Assembly: GCA_964247755.1 (NCBI GenBank)
Contig: CAXTVX010000005.1
Location: 1 to 64,000 of the forward strand
Length of the DNA stretch: 64,000 nt
DNA from: Lichenicola sp964247755
GTDB taxonomy: Bacteria > Pseudomonadota > Alphaproteobacteria > Acetobacterales > Acetobacteraceae
Direction: 5' to 3'
Part shown: piece by piece, positions 16,301-25,717 of the stretch
Layout: the number at the start of each line of letters is the position of its first letter
How positions within the stretch are numbered: position 1 is the stretch's first letter
Made by a program: the position numbers and the translations under genes
Notes under the pieces: generated by a model
What the model saw: the letters and a program-made list of their open reading frames with translations, nothing else
Databases searched by the model: none
What the model was told of the DNA's origin: nothing

Positions 16301-18175
16301 CTAGTACGCCAGCGCGCAGCCGTCGGCGCGCATCTCGCTGGCGGCCGCCCAGACGCGGTCCTGGCCGCTCATCCGGTGCTCGATGCACTCGTAGCGGCCG
16401 TAGCCGCCGTCGGACGGTGCCAGCGTCCAGCCGAGTGCCGCCAGGGCGGAGCGCGTGGCGGCCGGCACGCCGGTCTCCAGGCGCAGGATGCCGTTGGGCG
16501 GCATCCCCGGCGCGTCCTCGCCCATGCTCTGCGAGGAACCCTCGTGGTGCCAGCGCGGGCTGTCTCCGGCGGCCTGGATGTCGAGGCCGTAGTCGACGCG
16601 GTTGACGATGATCTGCTGCTGCCCCATCGGCTGCATGTCGCCGCCCATCACGCCGAAGCTCATCCAGGGTTGCCCGTCCCTGGTCGCGAAGCCGGGGATG
16701 ATGGTCTGGAACGGCCGCTTGCCCGGCTGGTACAGGTTGGGATGTCCATCCCGCAGCGAGAACAGCTGGCCGCGGTCCTGGAACATGAAGCCGAGCCCGT
16801 CCGCCACCAGGCCGGAGCCCATGCCGCGGAAGTTGGACTGGATCATCGACACCATCATCCCCGCGCTGTCGGACATGGTGAAGTAGGTGGTGTCGCCGTG
16901 GCTCGGCGCGTCGCCTGGACGCACGGCGGCGTTGATGCGGTCGGGCCGTATCAGGGACGCACGCGCGGCTGCGTACTCCTTGGACACCAGCCACTCGAAC
17001 GGCACCTCGGAGAAGTGCGGGTCGGCGTAGTAGCGGGCGCGATCCTCGTAGGCCAGGCGCTTGGCCTCGATCTGCACCTGCAACGACGCCGCCGACTGGA
17101 AGCCCATCGCGCGCAGGTCGAAATGCTCCAGCATGTTGAGCATCTGCAAGGTCGCAGCACCCTGCGTGTTCTCCGCCATGCCGTGCACGGTGACGCCGCG
17201 ATAGGTGGTGGCGAGCGGCGTGTTCCACTCCGAATGGTGCCGGCGCAGGTCGTCGCGCGTCATCCAGCCGCCGATGCGTCGGAAGTAGCGCTCGATGGTG
17301 TCGGCGATCGGGCCGTCGTAGAACGCGTCGCGCCCGCCGTCGGCAATCGTGCGGTAGGTGCGGGCGAGGTCGGGGTTGCGGAACACGTCGCCCTCGCGGG
17401 GGGCGTTGCCGCCAGGCGCATAGGTGTGGAGCGCGTTGGCGGTCTCCGCCACGCCGGAGCCCGGCCGCACGAAGGCGCGCAGGTTGCGATAGATGTAGTT
17501 GCCGATGATCTGCGGCAGCGGCACGCCGTCGGTGGCGAGCCGGATCGCGGGCTCGAACAGCGTGCGCCACGGCAGGCGCCCGTAGCGCTGGTGCAGCGTC
17601 CACCAGGCGTCGAGCGCGCCCGGCACGGACACCGTGACGGCGCCGAGCGGCGGCAGCGCGCCGTTGCGGGCGTGCGCCCGCACGGTCTGCAGGCCCAGGG
17701 CGCGCGGGCTGGCGCCGGAGCCGGCGAGCCCGACCACCTTGCCCTGCGCCGGGTCCCACACCATCGCGTAGCAGTCGCCGCCGAGCCCGGAGCTGGTCGG
17801 CTCCAGAAAGCCGAGCGACGCGTTGGCCGCCACCGCGGCGTCCACCGCCGAGCCGCCGCGCTTGAGGGTCTCGATCGCGACCTGGGTGGCGATCGGGTGG
17901 GCGGTGCCGGCGGCGCCGTTGCAGCCCATGGCGGCCGAGCGGGTGGCGAAGCTCGCCCCGAACGGCCGGTCGCCGGCATGCACGTCCGGCCGGGTGAAGC
18001 GGTCGGCGCCGGGAGGCTGGAATCCCGGCAGCGCGTCGGGCGGCGGCGGGGCGCCTCCCTGCCCGGGGCCGGCCACGGTTGCCGCCGTGTGGCTCGCCTG
18101 CCCGGTCTGGGCGGTAGCCGCCAATGGCAGCGCGGCGGCGGCGGGAAGGCTGGCGATAAAGGTCCTGCGTCGCAC
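16301..18175 (-). CDS. Gamma-glutamyltransferase family protein, Tat-exported
   Basis: About 624 residues from a GTG at 18175, preferred because AGGAG stands seven bases before it; an in-frame ATG at 18196 is the alternative. The N-terminus RRRTFIASLPAAAALPLAATAQ looks like a twin-arginine signal. The body is a Ntn-hydrolase gamma-glutamyltransferase: GGSAVDAAVAANASLGFLEP, SGLGGDCYAMVW, AENTQGAATLQMLNML, then DTTYFTMSD, whose second Thr should be the autocleavage nucleophile, and MGGDMQPMGQQQ near the end. Family members cleave gamma-glutamyl bonds such as those of glutathione in the periplasm. Divergent from the Rieske fusion gene. Confidence 0.9.
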   Translation of the reverse strand: MRRRTFIASLPAAAALPLAATAQTGQASHTAATVAGPGQGGAPPPPDALPGFQPPGADRFTRPDVHAGDRPFGASFATRSAAMGCNGAAGTAHPIATQVAIETLKRGGSAVDAAVAANASLGFLEPTSSGLGGDCYAMVWDPAQGKVVGLAGSGASPRALGLQTVRAHARNGALPPLGAVTVSVPGALDAWWTLHQRYGRLPWRTLFEPAIRLATDGVPLPQIIGNYIYRNLRAFVRPGSGVAETANALHTYAPGGNAPREGDVFRNPDLARTYRTIADGGRDAFYDGPIADTIERYFRRIGGWMTRDDLRRHHSEWNTPLATTYRGVTVHGMAENTQGAATLQMLNMLEHFDLRAMGFQSAASLQVQIEAKRLAYEDRARYYADPHFSEVPFEWLVSKEYAAARASLIRPDRINAAVRPGDAPSHGDTTYFTMSDSAGMMVSMIQSNFRGMGSGLVADGLGFMFQDRGQLFSLRDGHPNLYQPGKRPFQTIIPGFATRDGQPWMSFGVMGGDMQPMGQQQIIVNRVDYGLDIQAAGDSPRWHHEGSSQSMGEDAPGMPPNGILRLETGVPAATRSALAALGWTLAPSDGGYGRYECIEHRMSGQDRVWAAASEMRADGCALAY

Positions 18176-18334
18176 GGTGCGGCTCCTCGGGCACATGAAG
18201 GATCGGCGTCCTGCATCATCCATGCCTCCCGCCGCCCTGCCCAGGCCGCCCGACCAGCGGAACCGCCTGCGGCTCAGGCGGGATGCGCCGAAGTTGATCG
18301 CGCGGCCGGATTGCGGGCCGGCGGCGACCCCCAC

Positions 18335-18346
18335 CTGACACGTCAG
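18335..18346. promoter_or_regulatory. Palindrome CTGAC-AC-GTCAG before the Rieske fusion gene
   Basis: Perfect 5-bp arms, four bases before the AAGGAG ribosome site (18351-18356) of the gene starting at 18367. Its place at the leader suggests an operator, though a short palindrome like this could be chance. Confidence 0.35.
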
Positions 18347-18366
18347 CCAGAAGGAGAACGTGCCGC

Positions 18367-19842
18367 ATGGGCCAGGTGATCGACGCGCTGATCGGACGGA
18401 TCGAGACCGCCGAGCGACTGGACCGGCCGGGCTATGCGCTCGGCAAGGCGATCTCGCGCACCGGGCAGATCGGCGGCAGGCCGAGCAAGGGGCTGGCCAA
18501 CGCGCTGCACGGCCGCCCGCTGGGCCATCCGGTGCATCCGCTCGCAGTGGCGATCCCGGTCGGCACCTGGAGCCTCGCCTTCGGGCTGGACCTGCTGGGC
18601 GCCGTCGGCGTGCTGCGCGACCGCGGGACGCAGCGCGCGGCCGAGCTGGCGCTGAAGGCCGGGGCGGCCGGGGCGGCGCTGGCGATCGCCACCGGAGTCG
18701 CCGACTGGCAGCACCTCAACGGGCGCGACCGGCGCACCGGGCTGGTGCACGGGTCGATCAACGTGGTGTCGACGGCGATGACCCTGCTGTCGATCGCGCT
18801 GCGGGCGCGGGGGCGGCTGGCGGCCGGGCGCTGGGTGAGCGGGGCGGCGTTCCTCGGCACCGGCGCCAGCAGCTACCTGGGCGCCCACCTCATCTACCGG
18901 CGCGGCAACGCGGTGGACCACGCCGACCGCAGCCCGGAGCCGCGCGACTTCGCGGCGGTGCTGCCCCTGGCCGAGCTGGAGGAGCAGGTGCCGCACCGCG
19001 TCGCGGTATGGGATGAGGTGGCACGCAAGGAGATCGGCATCGTGCTGGTCAGGCGGGGCGAGCGCGTGCACGCCATGGGTGCCCGCTGCTCCCATGCCGG
19101 CGGCCCGCTCGACCAGGGCTGGGTGCTGGACGGCACCTTGGTCTGCCCGTGGCACGGGTCGCGCTACGACCTCGAAACCGGACAGCCGAGCACCGGGCCG
19201 TCCACCTGCCCGCAGCCGCGCTACGCGGTGCGCCTGCGCGGCGGCATCGTGGAGGTGAGACGCGAGCAGGAGCCCGGCGACCCGGTGGTCACCGCCGAGA
19301 CGCTGGCCGCGCTGGCCGGGGACCGCGCCGCCGACGGCCCGGGCGACGCGTCGGTGCTCCAGCCGACGGCGACCGAGGTCCTGTTCGAGCACCACGAGCT
19401 GATCCGCCGGCTGTTCGAGCGCACCCTGGCCACGCCGGGCGACGACCCGCAGCGCCACGCGCTGATGCACACCCTGGCGGCCGAGCTGGACATCCACGAG
19501 GCGGTGGAGGACGCGATCTTCTATCCCGCGGTGTCGCCGGTCAGCGAGGACGTGGACATCGCCTACGCTGAGCACGGCGTGCTGGCGGACACGGTGGCCG
19601 CCACCGTCAAGCTGCCGACCGGCAGCCCGGCCTTCGAGCAGAACCTGCGCGCGCTGCAGGCGGCGTTCCTGCACCATGCCGGCTCGGAGGAGCGGTCCAT
19701 GTTCGGCGAGGCGGAGCGGCTGGGCGAAGCGCGGCTGCGCGAGCTCGGACGGCAGCTTGAGGACAGGCTCGACAGCGAGCGCACGTCGCGCTTCCGGCGC
19801 ACCTTCCGGGACCTCAAGATCAACCTGATGGCGGCGGTGTAA
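18367..19842 (+). CDS. DUF2231 - Rieske [2Fe-2S] - hemerythrin three-domain protein
   Basis: A 491-residue protein. Residues about 45-180 are a DUF2231-type membrane domain (HPVHPLAVAIPVGTWSLAFGLDLLG and three further hydrophobic segments). Residues about 190-300 are a Rieske ferredoxin domain with complete ligands: Cys241-x-His243 (CSHAGG) and Cys260-x2-His263 (CPWHGSRYD). Residues about 335-475 are a hemerythrin HHE domain: His342/343, His377 with Glu381, His403, and His436/437 with Glu441, suited to a di-iron site binding O2 or NO. Each domain is known; the triple fusion suggests a membrane-tethered electron carrier feeding an oxygen- or NO-sensing diiron centre. It precedes ppk by 114 bases. 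Start ATG has AAGGAG upstream. Confidence 0.9.
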   Translation: MGQVIDALIGRIETAERLDRPGYALGKAISRTGQIGGRPSKGLANALHGRPLGHPVHPLAVAIPVGTWSLAFGLDLLGAVGVLRDRGTQRAAELALKAGAAGAALAIATGVADWQHLNGRDRRTGLVHGSINVVSTAMTLLSIALRARGRLAAGRWVSGAAFLGTGASSYLGAHLIYRRGNAVDHADRSPEPRDFAAVLPLAELEEQVPHRVAVWDEVARKEIGIVLVRRGERVHAMGARCSHAGGPLDQGWVLDGTLVCPWHGSRYDLETGQPSTGPSTCPQPRYAVRLRGGIVEVRREQEPGDPVVTAETLAALAGDRAADGPGDASVLQPTATEVLFEHHELIRRLFERTLATPGDDPQRHALMHTLAAELDIHEAVEDAIFYPAVSPVSEDVDIAYAEHGVLADTVAATVKLPTGSPAFEQNLRALQAAFLHHAGSEERSMFGEAERLGEARLRELGRQLEDRLDSERTSRFRRTFRDLKINLMAAV

Positions 19843-19908
19843 GGCCGGCCTGCGGACGGCGTCGGGTCCGCCAGGCCTGGCTCCCCGGCACGCGTGGTTC
19901 CGGCGGAT

Positions 19909-19931
19909 CGGGAACTGTTCTACGGTTCCCG
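19909..19931. promoter_or_regulatory. Inverted repeat CGGGAAC / GTTCCCG upstream of ppk
   Basis: Perfect 7-bp arms separated by nine bases, ending 25 bases before the chosen ppk start. It does not match a PhoB box. If the alternative ATG at 19933 were used the repeat would abut the start codon, which argues for the GTG at 19957. Confidence 0.4.
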
Positions 19932-19956
19932 GATGCGGATCGGCAAGGAACGAGGC

Positions 19957-22248
19957 GTGGACGAGGCGAGGCCGGCGGCGTTGCGGACGGGAACCGGCAG
20001 CAGGCCACGCGCCCGCTCGCTCGGCAGCGGCAGGCCGGCGCGGGTCGCACCGCCGGAGCGCCAGGACCTGCCGGAAGACCCGGCCGCGATCGGCCCGCGC
20101 TCGCCGGACCGCTTCATCAACCGCGAGCTGTCCTGGCTCGACTTCAACCAGCGCGTGGTCGAGGAGGCGGACAACCGGCGCAACCCGCTGCTGGAGCGGC
20201 TACGCTTCCTGTCGATCAGCGCCGGCAACCTGGACGAGTTCTACTCGGTGCGCGTGGCCGGCCTGGTCGGCCAGGTGCGCGAGGGGCTGGCGACGCGCTC
20301 GCCGGACGGCCGCAGCCCGGCCGGGCAGCTCGCCGCGGTGGAGGAGCGCGCCCGCGCCCTGCTCGGCCGGCAGCAGCGCATCTGGAAGGAGCTCTGCGTC
20401 GCCCTGGGCGAGGCCGGCATCACCGTGCTGTCCGCGGACAAGCTCGACCGCGAGGACCGCGCCTGGCTCGAGACCTGCTTCATGGAGCGGATCTTCCCGA
20501 TCCTGACCCCGCTGGCGATCGATCCCGCGCACCCGTTCCCGTTCATCCCCAACATGGGGCTGGGCCTGGTGTTGCGGCTGCTGCGCGACGAGGACGACCG
20601 CCACGCCATGACCGGGCTGATCATGCTGCCGGGCCAGGTCGACCGCTTCATCCGGCTGCCGACCCGGGCCGGTGCGCCCAAGGCGCCGCCGCAGGCGCGC
20701 TTCATCATCCTGGAGGAGCTGATCGGGGTGTTCCTCGACCGGCTGTTCCCCGGCTTCCACGTCGGCGGCGGCGGCGTGTTCCGGGTGATCCGCGACACCG
20801 ACGTGGAGTTCGAGGAGGAGGCCGAGGACCTGGTCCGCTCCTACGAGACCGCGCTGAAGCGGCGGCGGCGCGGCGTGGTGATCCACCTCGACATCGCCCA
20901 CGGCATGCCGCCCGAGCTGACCGAGCTGGTCGCCGACGAGTTCGACGTGCCGCTCGCCGAGGCGCAGAGGCACGAGGGCCTGGTCGGCGTGGTCGACGTC
21001 CGGCAGGTGATCGAGAGCGACCGCTCCGACCTGCTGTTCCCGCCCTACGTGCCGCGCTTCCCCGAGCGCATACGCGACTTCGGCGGCGACTGCTTCGCCG
21101 CCATCCGCGCCAAGGACATCATCGTCCACCACCCGTTCGAGAGCTTCGACGTGGTGGTGCAGTTCCTGCGCCAGGCAGCACTCGATCCCGCGGTGCTGGC
21201 GATCAAGCAGACGCTGTACCGCACCTCGCGCGACAGCCCGATCGTCAAGGCGCTGATCGAGGCGGCGGAGAACGGCAAGTCGGTCACCGCCATGGTGGAG
21301 CTGCGCGCCCGCTTCGACGAGGAGGCCAACATCCGCCTCGCCCGCACCCTGGAGGCGGCCGGCGTGCAGGTGGTGTTCGGCTTCGCCGAGCTGAAGACGC
21401 ACGCCAAGCTCAGCCTGGTGGTGCGCAGGGAGGGCGGCTCGGTGCGCTCCTACGCGCATTTCGGCACCGGCAACTACCATCCGATCACCGCGCGCATCTA
21501 CACCGACCTGTCCTTCTTCACCGCGGACCCGGCGCTGGCCCGCGATTCGGCGCGGCTGTTCAACTACATGACCGGCTACGCCAAGCCGAACTCGATGGAC
21601 GCGCTGGCCTTTTCCCCGCTCACCATCCGCTCCACCCTGGTGACGCTGATCGACAAGGAGATCGGCTTCGCCCAGGCGGGCAGGCCGGCGCAGATCTGGC
21701 TCAAGATGAACTCGATGGTCGACGACGAGCTGATCGATCGGCTCTACGCCGCGTCGAACGCCGGAGTGCGCATCCTGGTGATCGTGCGCGGCATCTGCTG
21801 CCTGCGCCCCGGCGTGCCGGGGCTGTCGGAGAACATCCAGGTCAAGTCGATCGTCGGGCGGTTCCTGGAGCACAGCCGCATCTTCGTGTTCGGCAACGGC
21901 TCGCGCCTGCCGTCGCGCGACGCGCTGGTCTACATCAGCAGCGCCGACTGGATGGCGCGCAACATGGACTGGCGGGTCGAGAGCATGGTGCCGGTGCGCA
22001 ACGCCACCGTGCACGCGCAGGTGCTCGACCAGATCATGGTGATGGAGCTGAAGGACAACCTCCAGTCCTGGACCCTGGACGCGCAGGGGGCCTGGACCCG
22101 CCTGGACCCCGGGGCGAAGCCGTTCTCGGCGCACGAATACTTCATGACCAACCCGTCGCTGTCCGGACGCGGCTCCGCCGGACAGAAGGTGGCGCTGCCG
22201 GTGGTGCGGCCGCTGCCCAGGCGTCCCGACCGGATCCTGGAGGATTGA
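19957..22248 (+). CDS. ppk1: Polyphosphate kinase 1
   Basis: About 763 residues. It makes long-chain polyphosphate from ATP, reversibly, at the inner face of the membrane. The conserved PPK1 start FINRELSWLDFNQRVVEEA appears near residue 50; both active-site histidines are visible, in KTHAKLSLVV (the phosphorylated His) and EHSRIFVFGNG. The final NWMD-type segment (ADWMARNMDWRVE) is also typical. The GTG at 19957 has AAGGA eight bases upstream; an ATG at 19933 without a ribosome site is the alternative. It overlaps nothing upstream and is followed at five bases by ppx, so synthesis and breakdown of polyphosphate are coordinated. Confidence 0.95.
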   Translation: MDEARPAALRTGTGSRPRARSLGSGRPARVAPPERQDLPEDPAAIGPRSPDRFINRELSWLDFNQRVVEEADNRRNPLLERLRFLSISAGNLDEFYSVRVAGLVGQVREGLATRSPDGRSPAGQLAAVEERARALLGRQQRIWKELCVALGEAGITVLSADKLDREDRAWLETCFMERIFPILTPLAIDPAHPFPFIPNMGLGLVLRLLRDEDDRHAMTGLIMLPGQVDRFIRLPTRAGAPKAPPQARFIILEELIGVFLDRLFPGFHVGGGGVFRVIRDTDVEFEEEAEDLVRSYETALKRRRRGVVIHLDIAHGMPPELTELVADEFDVPLAEAQRHEGLVGVVDVRQVIESDRSDLLFPPYVPRFPERIRDFGGDCFAAIRAKDIIVHHPFESFDVVVQFLRQAALDPAVLAIKQTLYRTSRDSPIVKALIEAAENGKSVTAMVELRARFDEEANIRLARTLEAAGVQVVFGFAELKTHAKLSLVVRREGGSVRSYAHFGTGNYHPITARIYTDLSFFTADPALARDSARLFNYMTGYAKPNSMDALAFSPLTIRSTLVTLIDKEIGFAQAGRPAQIWLKMNSMVDDELIDRLYAASNAGVRILVIVRGICCLRPGVPGLSENIQVKSIVGRFLEHSRIFVFGNGSRLPSRDALVYISSADWMARNMDWRVESMVPVRNATVHAQVLDQIMVMELKDNLQSWTLDAQGAWTRLDPGAKPFSAHEYFMTNPSLSGRGSAGQKVALPVVRPLPRRPDRILED

Positions 22249-22253
22249 CCGCC

Positions 22254-23795
22254 ATGCGTGCCGCCGATCCCGCCGCCTCCCCGGTCCTCGCCGCGCAGGG
22301 GAGGGCGCCGCGCGCCGCGGTGGTCGATCTCGGCTCCAACTCGGTGCGCCTGGTGGTGTTCGAGGGCAAGGCGCGCAACCCGGTCACCATCTTCAACGAG
22401 AAGGCGGTGGTGCGGCTCGGGCGCGGGCTGGAGACCACCGGCCTGCTCAACCCGGACGGGGTGGTGCAGGCGCTGGCGCTGATGCGGCGCTTCCATGCCG
22501 TGGCGCTCAGCCTCCACGCCGACCCGTTCGAGGTGCTGGCGACCGCGGCGGTGCGCGACGCCAGCAACGGCGCCGCCTTCGTCGAGCAGCTGCGCGGGAT
22601 CATGCCGGGAGTGCCGATCCGGATCCTGTCCGGCGAGGAGGAGGCGGACTATGCCGCGACCGGGGTGCTGTGCGGCCTGCCCGACGCCGACGGCACGGTG
22701 GCCGACATCGGCGGCGGCTCGCTGGAGCTGGTGCGGGTGCAGGGTGGCGCCAAGCGGCGCGCGCAGACGCTGAAGCTCGGCGTGATCCGCCTGAGCGACC
22801 GCGCCGGCGGCGACCTGGAGCGCGCGCGGGCGCTGGTCGAGCAGGACTTGGCTGGCGTGGACTGGCTGCGCGGCGAAGGCGGCCGCACGCTCTACCTGGT
22901 CGGCGGGGCGTTCCGCGCCCTGGCCCGGCTGCAGATCGCGCGCACCTTCTATCCGCTCAACATCGTGCACCACTACGAGATGGCCGCCGACGAGGCGCGC
23001 GAGATGACCGGCTGGATCATGGGCTCCAGCAGGCGGACCCTGGAGCGGATGCCGGGCGCGCCGCGCAAGCGCCTGGAGGACCTGCCCTACGCCGCGATCG
23101 TGCTGCGCCGGCTGCTGCGACGCATGGCGCCGGACCGGGTGATGTTCTGCGTCGACGGGGTGCGCGAAGGCTGGTTCATGCGTCACGTGGCGCCGGAGGT
23201 GATGGCGCAGGACCCGCTGGAAGCGGCGTCGCGCGAGATGGCCGAGCAGCTCGGACGCAGCACCACCCTGCCGCCGGCGCTGGTGGCCTGGACCGACCCG
23301 CTGTTCGCCCAGCCAGGCGGGGGCGTGCTGGGCGGCGAGACCGCGGCGCAACGGCGGCTGCGCGTCAGCGCCTGCTGGATGTCCGACAGTGGCGCGCTGG
23401 ACCATCCGGAATATCGCGCCGAGCAGACCTTCCTGCGCGTGCTGCGCCAGCCGGGCGTCGCGTTCGACCATCCGACCCGCGCCTTTCTCGCCCTCACCCT
23501 GGCGATGCGCTACGAGACCGAGCTCGACCAGCCGTTCCTGCAGCCGGCCAGGCGCCTGCTGGAGATCCCCGCCTTCCGCCGTGCCGAGGTGCTGGGGCTG
23601 GCGCTGCGGCTCGCCTACTCGCTGTGTGCAGGCGTGCCCGACCTGCTCGCCGGCACCAGCCTGACGCTGGAGGGCGGTCGGCTGGTGCTGCGCCTGGCGG
23701 GGGAGCGGGGCACCATCAACGGCGAAAGCGTCAGCCGCCGGCTCGACCGGCTGGCGCAGGCGATCGGGCTGCCGCCGGAGATCGCCACCGCGTGA
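22254..23795 (+). CDS. ppx: Exopolyphosphatase (Ppx/GppA family)
   Basis: A 513-residue protein. It removes terminal phosphate from polyphosphate and may act on pppGpp. The ASKHA-fold motifs are intact: AAVVDLGSNSVRLVVFEG (phosphate-1 loop), TAAVRDASNGAAF, ADIGGGSLELV (phosphate-2) and VGGAFRALARLQ. The C-terminal part resembles the HD-like helical region of Ppx. The ATG at 22254 has GGAGG at about ten bases; a TTG at 22245 is in frame but less likely. It follows ppk by five bases and overlaps the next gene by four. Confidence 0.93.
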   Translation: MRAADPAASPVLAAQGRAPRAAVVDLGSNSVRLVVFEGKARNPVTIFNEKAVVRLGRGLETTGLLNPDGVVQALALMRRFHAVALSLHADPFEVLATAAVRDASNGAAFVEQLRGIMPGVPIRILSGEEEADYAATGVLCGLPDADGTVADIGGGSLELVRVQGGAKRRAQTLKLGVIRLSDRAGGDLERARALVEQDLAGVDWLRGEGGRTLYLVGGAFRALARLQIARTFYPLNIVHHYEMAADEAREMTGWIMGSSRRTLERMPGAPRKRLEDLPYAAIVLRRLLRRMAPDRVMFCVDGVREGWFMRHVAPEVMAQDPLEAASREMAEQLGRSTTLPPALVAWTDPLFAQPGGGVLGGETAAQRRLRVSACWMSDSGALDHPEYRAEQTFLRVLRQPGVAFDHPTRAFLALTLAMRYETELDQPFLQPARRLLEIPAFRRAEVLGLALRLAYSLCAGVPDLLAGTSLTLEGGRLVLRLAGERGTINGESVSRRLDRLAQAIGLPPEIATA

Positions 23796-24592
23796 GGCGC
23801 CGCCTGCTGCTTGCCACCCTGCCGGGCTGGCTGGGGCTCGCGGCCGCAGCGGCCACGACCGCTCCGGCGCACGATCCCGACGCGCTGTGGAGGACGGTGC
23901 ACGAGCGCTGCGTGCCGGACCAGCGGACACGGGGCGATCCGGCGCCGTGCAGCAGCGTGGACCTGTCGCATGGCGAGCAGGCCGGCAGCATCGTGCTCAA
24001 GGACGTCAAGGGCGACACGCAATACCTGCTGATCCCGACGGCGCGGATCCGGGGGATCGAGTCGCCGGCGATCCTGGCGCCGGACGCACCGAACTACTTC
24101 GCCGAGGCGTGGGCCGCGACCGGGCTGGTCGATGCCCGGCTGCACCGCACGCTGCCGCGCGAGGACTTCGCGCTGGCGATCAACTCGAAGGGCGGGCGCA
24201 GCCAGGACCAGCTGCACATCCACGTGGACTGCATCCGCGCCGATGTCCGTGCGGCACTCGACCCGGTTGCCGCCGGGCTCGACGGCACCTGGCGCACCCT
24301 GCCGATGCCCCTTGCGCTGCACCGGTATCGCGCGCTCTGGCTGCCGGGCGACACGCCGGGCGCGAACCCGTTCCGGCTACTGGCGGCCTCGCTCGCCGAC
24401 CCGGCGGCCGAGATGGTCCGGCACACCCTGGTGCTGGTCGGCGCCACCCGGAACGGCCAGCCGGGCTTCGTGCTGCTGGACGGGATGTCCGGGCCGCTCC
24501 CGGCGATGATCCTGCCCGGGATCAGGTTCGGTCCCGGCTCCGGCGAGGAGCTGGAGGATCACGGCTGCCGGATCGCCGCCGGGCCGGGCTGA
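23792..24592 (+). CDS. cdh: CDP-diacylglycerol diphosphatase
   Basis: A 266-residue protein from a GTG that overlaps the ppx stop (GTGA). Residues 1 to about 26 are a signal or N-terminal anchor (RRRLLLATLPGWLGLAAAAA). The family motif NSKGGRSQDQLHIHVDCIR, a HIT-like HxHxD site, lies near residue 135, and APNYFAEAW precedes it. Known Cdh enzymes hydrolyse CDP-diacylglycerol to phosphatidate and CMP at the membrane. Its tight coupling to ppk and ppx is not a pairing I know, and suggests a shared phosphate or envelope-stress response. Confidence 0.88.
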   Translation: MRRRLLLATLPGWLGLAAAAATTAPAHDPDALWRTVHERCVPDQRTRGDPAPCSSVDLSHGEQAGSIVLKDVKGDTQYLLIPTARIRGIESPAILAPDAPNYFAEAWAATGLVDARLHRTLPREDFALAINSKGGRSQDQLHIHVDCIRADVRAALDPVAAGLDGTWRTLPMPLALHRYRALWLPGDTPGANPFRLLAASLADPAAEMVRHTLVLVGATRNGQPGFVLLDGMSGPLPAMILPGIRFGPGSGEELEDHGCRIAAGPG

Positions 24593-24634
24593 CCGGACGG
24601 CGACAGCAAGGCGCAGCAACAGCAAGGTAGGCCC

Positions 24635-25699
24635 ATGACCCCGATCGCGCTCATAGCCGGCACCAGCGGCATCGTCGGCAACACGTTGGCCCGGCACCTG
24701 CTCGGACAGGGATGGCAGGTGGCCGGCCTGGCCCGGCGTCCGTCGCGCGACATCGACGGGTTGCAGCCGGTGGCGGCGGACCTGCTCGACCGGGACGGGC
24801 TGGGCGGCGCGCTGGCGGGATCGCGCCCGAGCCACGTGTTCGTCGCCGCCTGGCTGCGGCAACCGACGGAAGCGGAGAACATCCGGGTCAACGCCGCGAT
24901 GGTGCGCAACCTGCTGGACGCGCTACGCCCCGCCGGATCGGTGCGGCACGTCGCCCTGGTGACCGGGCTCAAGCATTATCTCGGCCCGTTCGAGTCCTAC
25001 GGGAAGGGCAGCCTGCCGCCGACGCCGTTCCGCGAGGAGCAGCCGCGCCTCGCCATCGAGAACTTCTACTATGCCCAGGAGGACGAGCTGTTCGCCGCCG
25101 CCGAGCGTGACGGGTTCGGCTGGAGCGTGCACCGGCCGCACACGATCGTCGGCTACGCGATCGGCAACGCCATGAACATGGGTGTCACGCTGGCCGTCTA
25201 CGCCACGCTGTGCCGCGAGACCGGCCGGCCGTTCGTGTTTCCGGGCTCGAGCGCGCAGTGGAACGGGCTGACGGACATGACCGACGCGCGGCTGCTAGCG
25301 CGGCACCTCGACTGGGCGTCCACCACCGAGGCGGCGCAGAACAAGGCGTTCAACGTGGTCAACGGCGACGTCTTCCGCTGGAACTGGATGTGGGGGCGCC
25401 TCGCGGACTGGTTCGGGATCGAGCCTGCGCCGTTCCCGGAGCAGCCGATGCCCCTGGAACGACAGCTCGCCGACGCGGCGCCGGCCTGGGCGGAGATCGC
25501 CCGACGCCACGGCCTGGTCGAGCCCGATCTCGGCCGTCTCGCCTCCGCCTGGCACACCGACGCCGATCTCGGCCGGCCGATCGAGGTGGTCACCGACATG
25601 AGCCGCAGCCGCAGCCTCGGCTTTCTCGACTACCAGCCGACCGAAGCAGCGTTCCTCGACCTGTTCGGGCGGCTGCGTGCGGAAAGGGTGATCCCGTAG
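24635..25699 (+). CDS. PRISE-like short-chain reductase/epimerase
   Basis: A 354-residue NAD(P)-dependent SDR. The Rossmann motif GTSGIVGNTLA is at the N-terminus and NFYYAQED near residue 145 is the Tyr-containing signature of progesterone 5-beta-reductase/iridoid-synthase-like (PRISE) enzymes, replacing YxxxK; LVTGLKHYLGP carries the second conserved Lys. PRISE proteins reduce activated C=C bonds of enones. It lies 42 bases past cdh on the same strand, possibly in the same transcript. Substrate unknown. Confidence 0.85.
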   Translation: MTPIALIAGTSGIVGNTLARHLLGQGWQVAGLARRPSRDIDGLQPVAADLLDRDGLGGALAGSRPSHVFVAAWLRQPTEAENIRVNAAMVRNLLDALRPAGSVRHVALVTGLKHYLGPFESYGKGSLPPTPFREEQPRLAIENFYYAQEDELFAAAERDGFGWSVHRPHTIVGYAIGNAMNMGVTLAVYATLCRETGRPFVFPGSSAQWNGLTDMTDARLLARHLDWASTTEAAQNKAFNVVNGDVFRWNWMWGRLADWFGIEPAPFPEQPMPLERQLADAAPAWAEIARRHGLVEPDLGRLASAWHTDADLGRPIEVVTDMSRSRSLGFLDYQPTEAAFLDLFGRLRAERVIP

Positions 25700-25717
25700 G
25701 CGCTCCGACCCCTCGGA

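Noticed and set aside
19909..19931. PhoB box upstream of ppk
   Set aside because: The palindrome does not contain the CTGTCAT-type direct repeats of PhoB sites.
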